Shown piece after piece: positions 62,821-64,000 of a stretch of DNA of 64,000 nt; positions within the stretch are counted from its first letter, which is position 1, and every line of letters starts with the position of its first letter. Position numbers and translations under genes: made by a program. A model generated the notes under the pieces. The model made no database searches, was not told the DNA's origin, and saw only the letters and a program-made list of their open reading frames with translations. The stretch is taken from contig JAIXMP010000001.1 of the NCBI GenBank assembly GCA_025677815.1, positions 558,001-622,000 on the forward strand, written 5' to 3'. Origin of the DNA: Phascolomyces articulosus (taxonomy: Eukaryota; Mucoromycota; Mucoromycetes; Mucorales; Lichtheimiaceae).

Positions 62821-64000
62821 TCAAATATCTTTAAAGATCCAATTGCCTTGGGAAAACTGAAACATATCAGCTAATTCGTATTTATGATCGAGTAGACCTT
62901 CCATCTTCATATAATACATAATATCATCCGATACTCTTCTTCCATCTTCAATAAATTTACATCTAAAAGTACTAATCATTTCTAAACATCTGCATTGATG
63001 AAGCATCTGAAAATATCCTATCCTGTCAATATGAAGCTGGTATCTACGGGATGCAGCCGTTTGTATCTGACGGTAATCAGCATTTCCCCAGCTGGTGGGA
63101 CTAAAAGAAACTCTCTTGAGTGGAACCAAAGCGGCAAGGGATTGGAGAAACGATCGAGGCAATAAGCGTATTCGATATAATGTGATTGACTCTACTTGTG
63201 CATTACTGAGTTTGAGTAATTCAGCATACAAGCATAATCCGTCGTCCTTGTATGAACGATTTCGACTGAGAGTTAATGTCAGATGTTTTAATGTTGGAAT
63301 ATAAGTGGTTGCTAATAAAAATGTATCTGTCAGGTCGTGTACATATTTGCCGAATGTGATTGTTTCAAGTTTTGTTCCATTCGCTGTCAGTTTTCTAAAA
63401 AGTGGGACAGGATCATCATTCATACTAGGATTATCATCAGTTGTTGCTGTAATAGTTGGTGTCACGGGAAACTTTAGATTGAAGCTGTCAACAAGTTCCA
63501 AATGATTTAGTTGTTTCAATTGCAAAAGTATATTTGATAGATTGATGGTCTTTCCTTCGCCATGGGCACAGTTCGTTTTGTTGTTCTTGATGATGATAAT
63601 TTCCAACAATGGACATTGATTGGTCGATTTCATTAATGCCGAAATGTGACCATAGAATATTTCAACCAATATCAATGAGCGTAAATAAGGAGCACAAAAT
63701 GTACAAAGCACAAATTCCCAGTCTTGTTTGCTATTGTGTATTATTGTTATATTCATCGGTTCCACTTGTTTTAGAAAAAGATGCTTCATTGTCGCTGCAT
63801 TTCGTAAGAGAGTAGGAGCTATTTCTTGAGGTCCTATATCTTCATTAGCATATGCTAAAAGACATTGGAGATGCCCTTCGCTGTTACTATTTTTTTTCGA
63901 ATGGTGGAAGGTTTGTTAATACGAACGATGATTGTTCTATATCACTCTTGAAAATAGTTAAAGGTCGATAAAGTTCTGGTATTTCATAGTTTCCAAAATA
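62821..64000 (-). CDS. F-box/LRR-type protein, 3' part, with a homopolymer frameshift
   Basis: A 322-codon frame from the Met at 63789 extends upstream in the same frame to about 63890 (EGHLQCLLAYANEDIGPQEI, then APTLLRNAATMKHLFLKQV). Further upstream, coding continues in another frame to the window edge (YEIPELYRPLTIFKSDIEQS, LTNLPPFEKK) and hits a stop exactly at an A8 run (T8 at 63890-63897). One base gained or lost there would join the two. It is therefore either a recent frameshift or a homopolymer read error. The body is LRR-like (LNHLELVDSFNLKF, LKHLTLTLSR, VESITLYRIRL) and ends SQGNWIFKDI. It is a clear paralog of the dead gene at 41.7-43.7 kb; the F-box itself lies beyond the window. 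Confidence 0.7.

Overview
This is a fungal nuclear segment. The DNA is AT-rich. Most genes are interrupted by short spliceosomal introns (GTAAGT/GTATGT donors, TAG/CAG acceptors), and the gene content is eukaryotic: condensin, GRASP, NST1, ATE1, SRP RNA, and Pumilio, HECT and SH3 proteins. Poly-Q/N/H/S-rich proteins, F-box/LRR paralogs and several decayed multicopy-looking families fit an early-diverging filamentous fungus, most likely Mucoromycota/Mucorales. That placement is an inference from style and remembered family resemblance, not from a search. All gene models were spliced by hand; in each intact model every exon junction keeps frame.

Layout. 0-8.5 kb: the 5' part of a SUR2-type sphingolipid C4-hydroxylase (minus) diverges from a six-exon SPIN90/Ldb17 actin regulator, which converges on a large AZUL-HECT (UBE3A-like) ubiquitin ligase. 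8.5-13.4 kb: gene-poor, with three decayed protein-like fragments. 13.4-24.2 kb: a small SANT-like protein, a nine-exon Puf4/Mpt5-type Pumilio protein, an Old Yellow Enzyme pseudogene and an alpha-arrestin with [L]PxY motifs. 24.2-33.7 kb: a repeat-rich accessory island holding a TA-flanked mariner-type MITE, a GC-elevated block that may be an unknown structured RNA, and an inverted pair of copies of an unrecognised family with a possible D...ExK nuclease motif.

33.7-49 kb: an intronless F-box protein, a 20-exon condensin CAP-G/Ycg1, a dead F-box gene, the signal recognition particle RNA, a Dap1-like heme-binding protein with a 5-nt first coding exon, ATE1 arginyltransferase and a small secreted Kre9/Knh1-like protein. 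49-64 kb: NST1, an SH3 + Ras-association protein, the Golgi protein GRASP (all minus), a divergent 5-hydroxyisourate hydrolase with an N-terminal PTS2 peroxisome signal, and the 3' part of an F-box-type paralog running off the end.

There is no operon logic; most genes are housekeeping (ubiquitin and N-degron turnover, mRNA control, secretion, chromosome condensation, polarity, purine catabolism). The unusual content sits in the islands at 8.5-13.4, 20-22.3, 24.2-33.7 and 41.2-44.2 kb.
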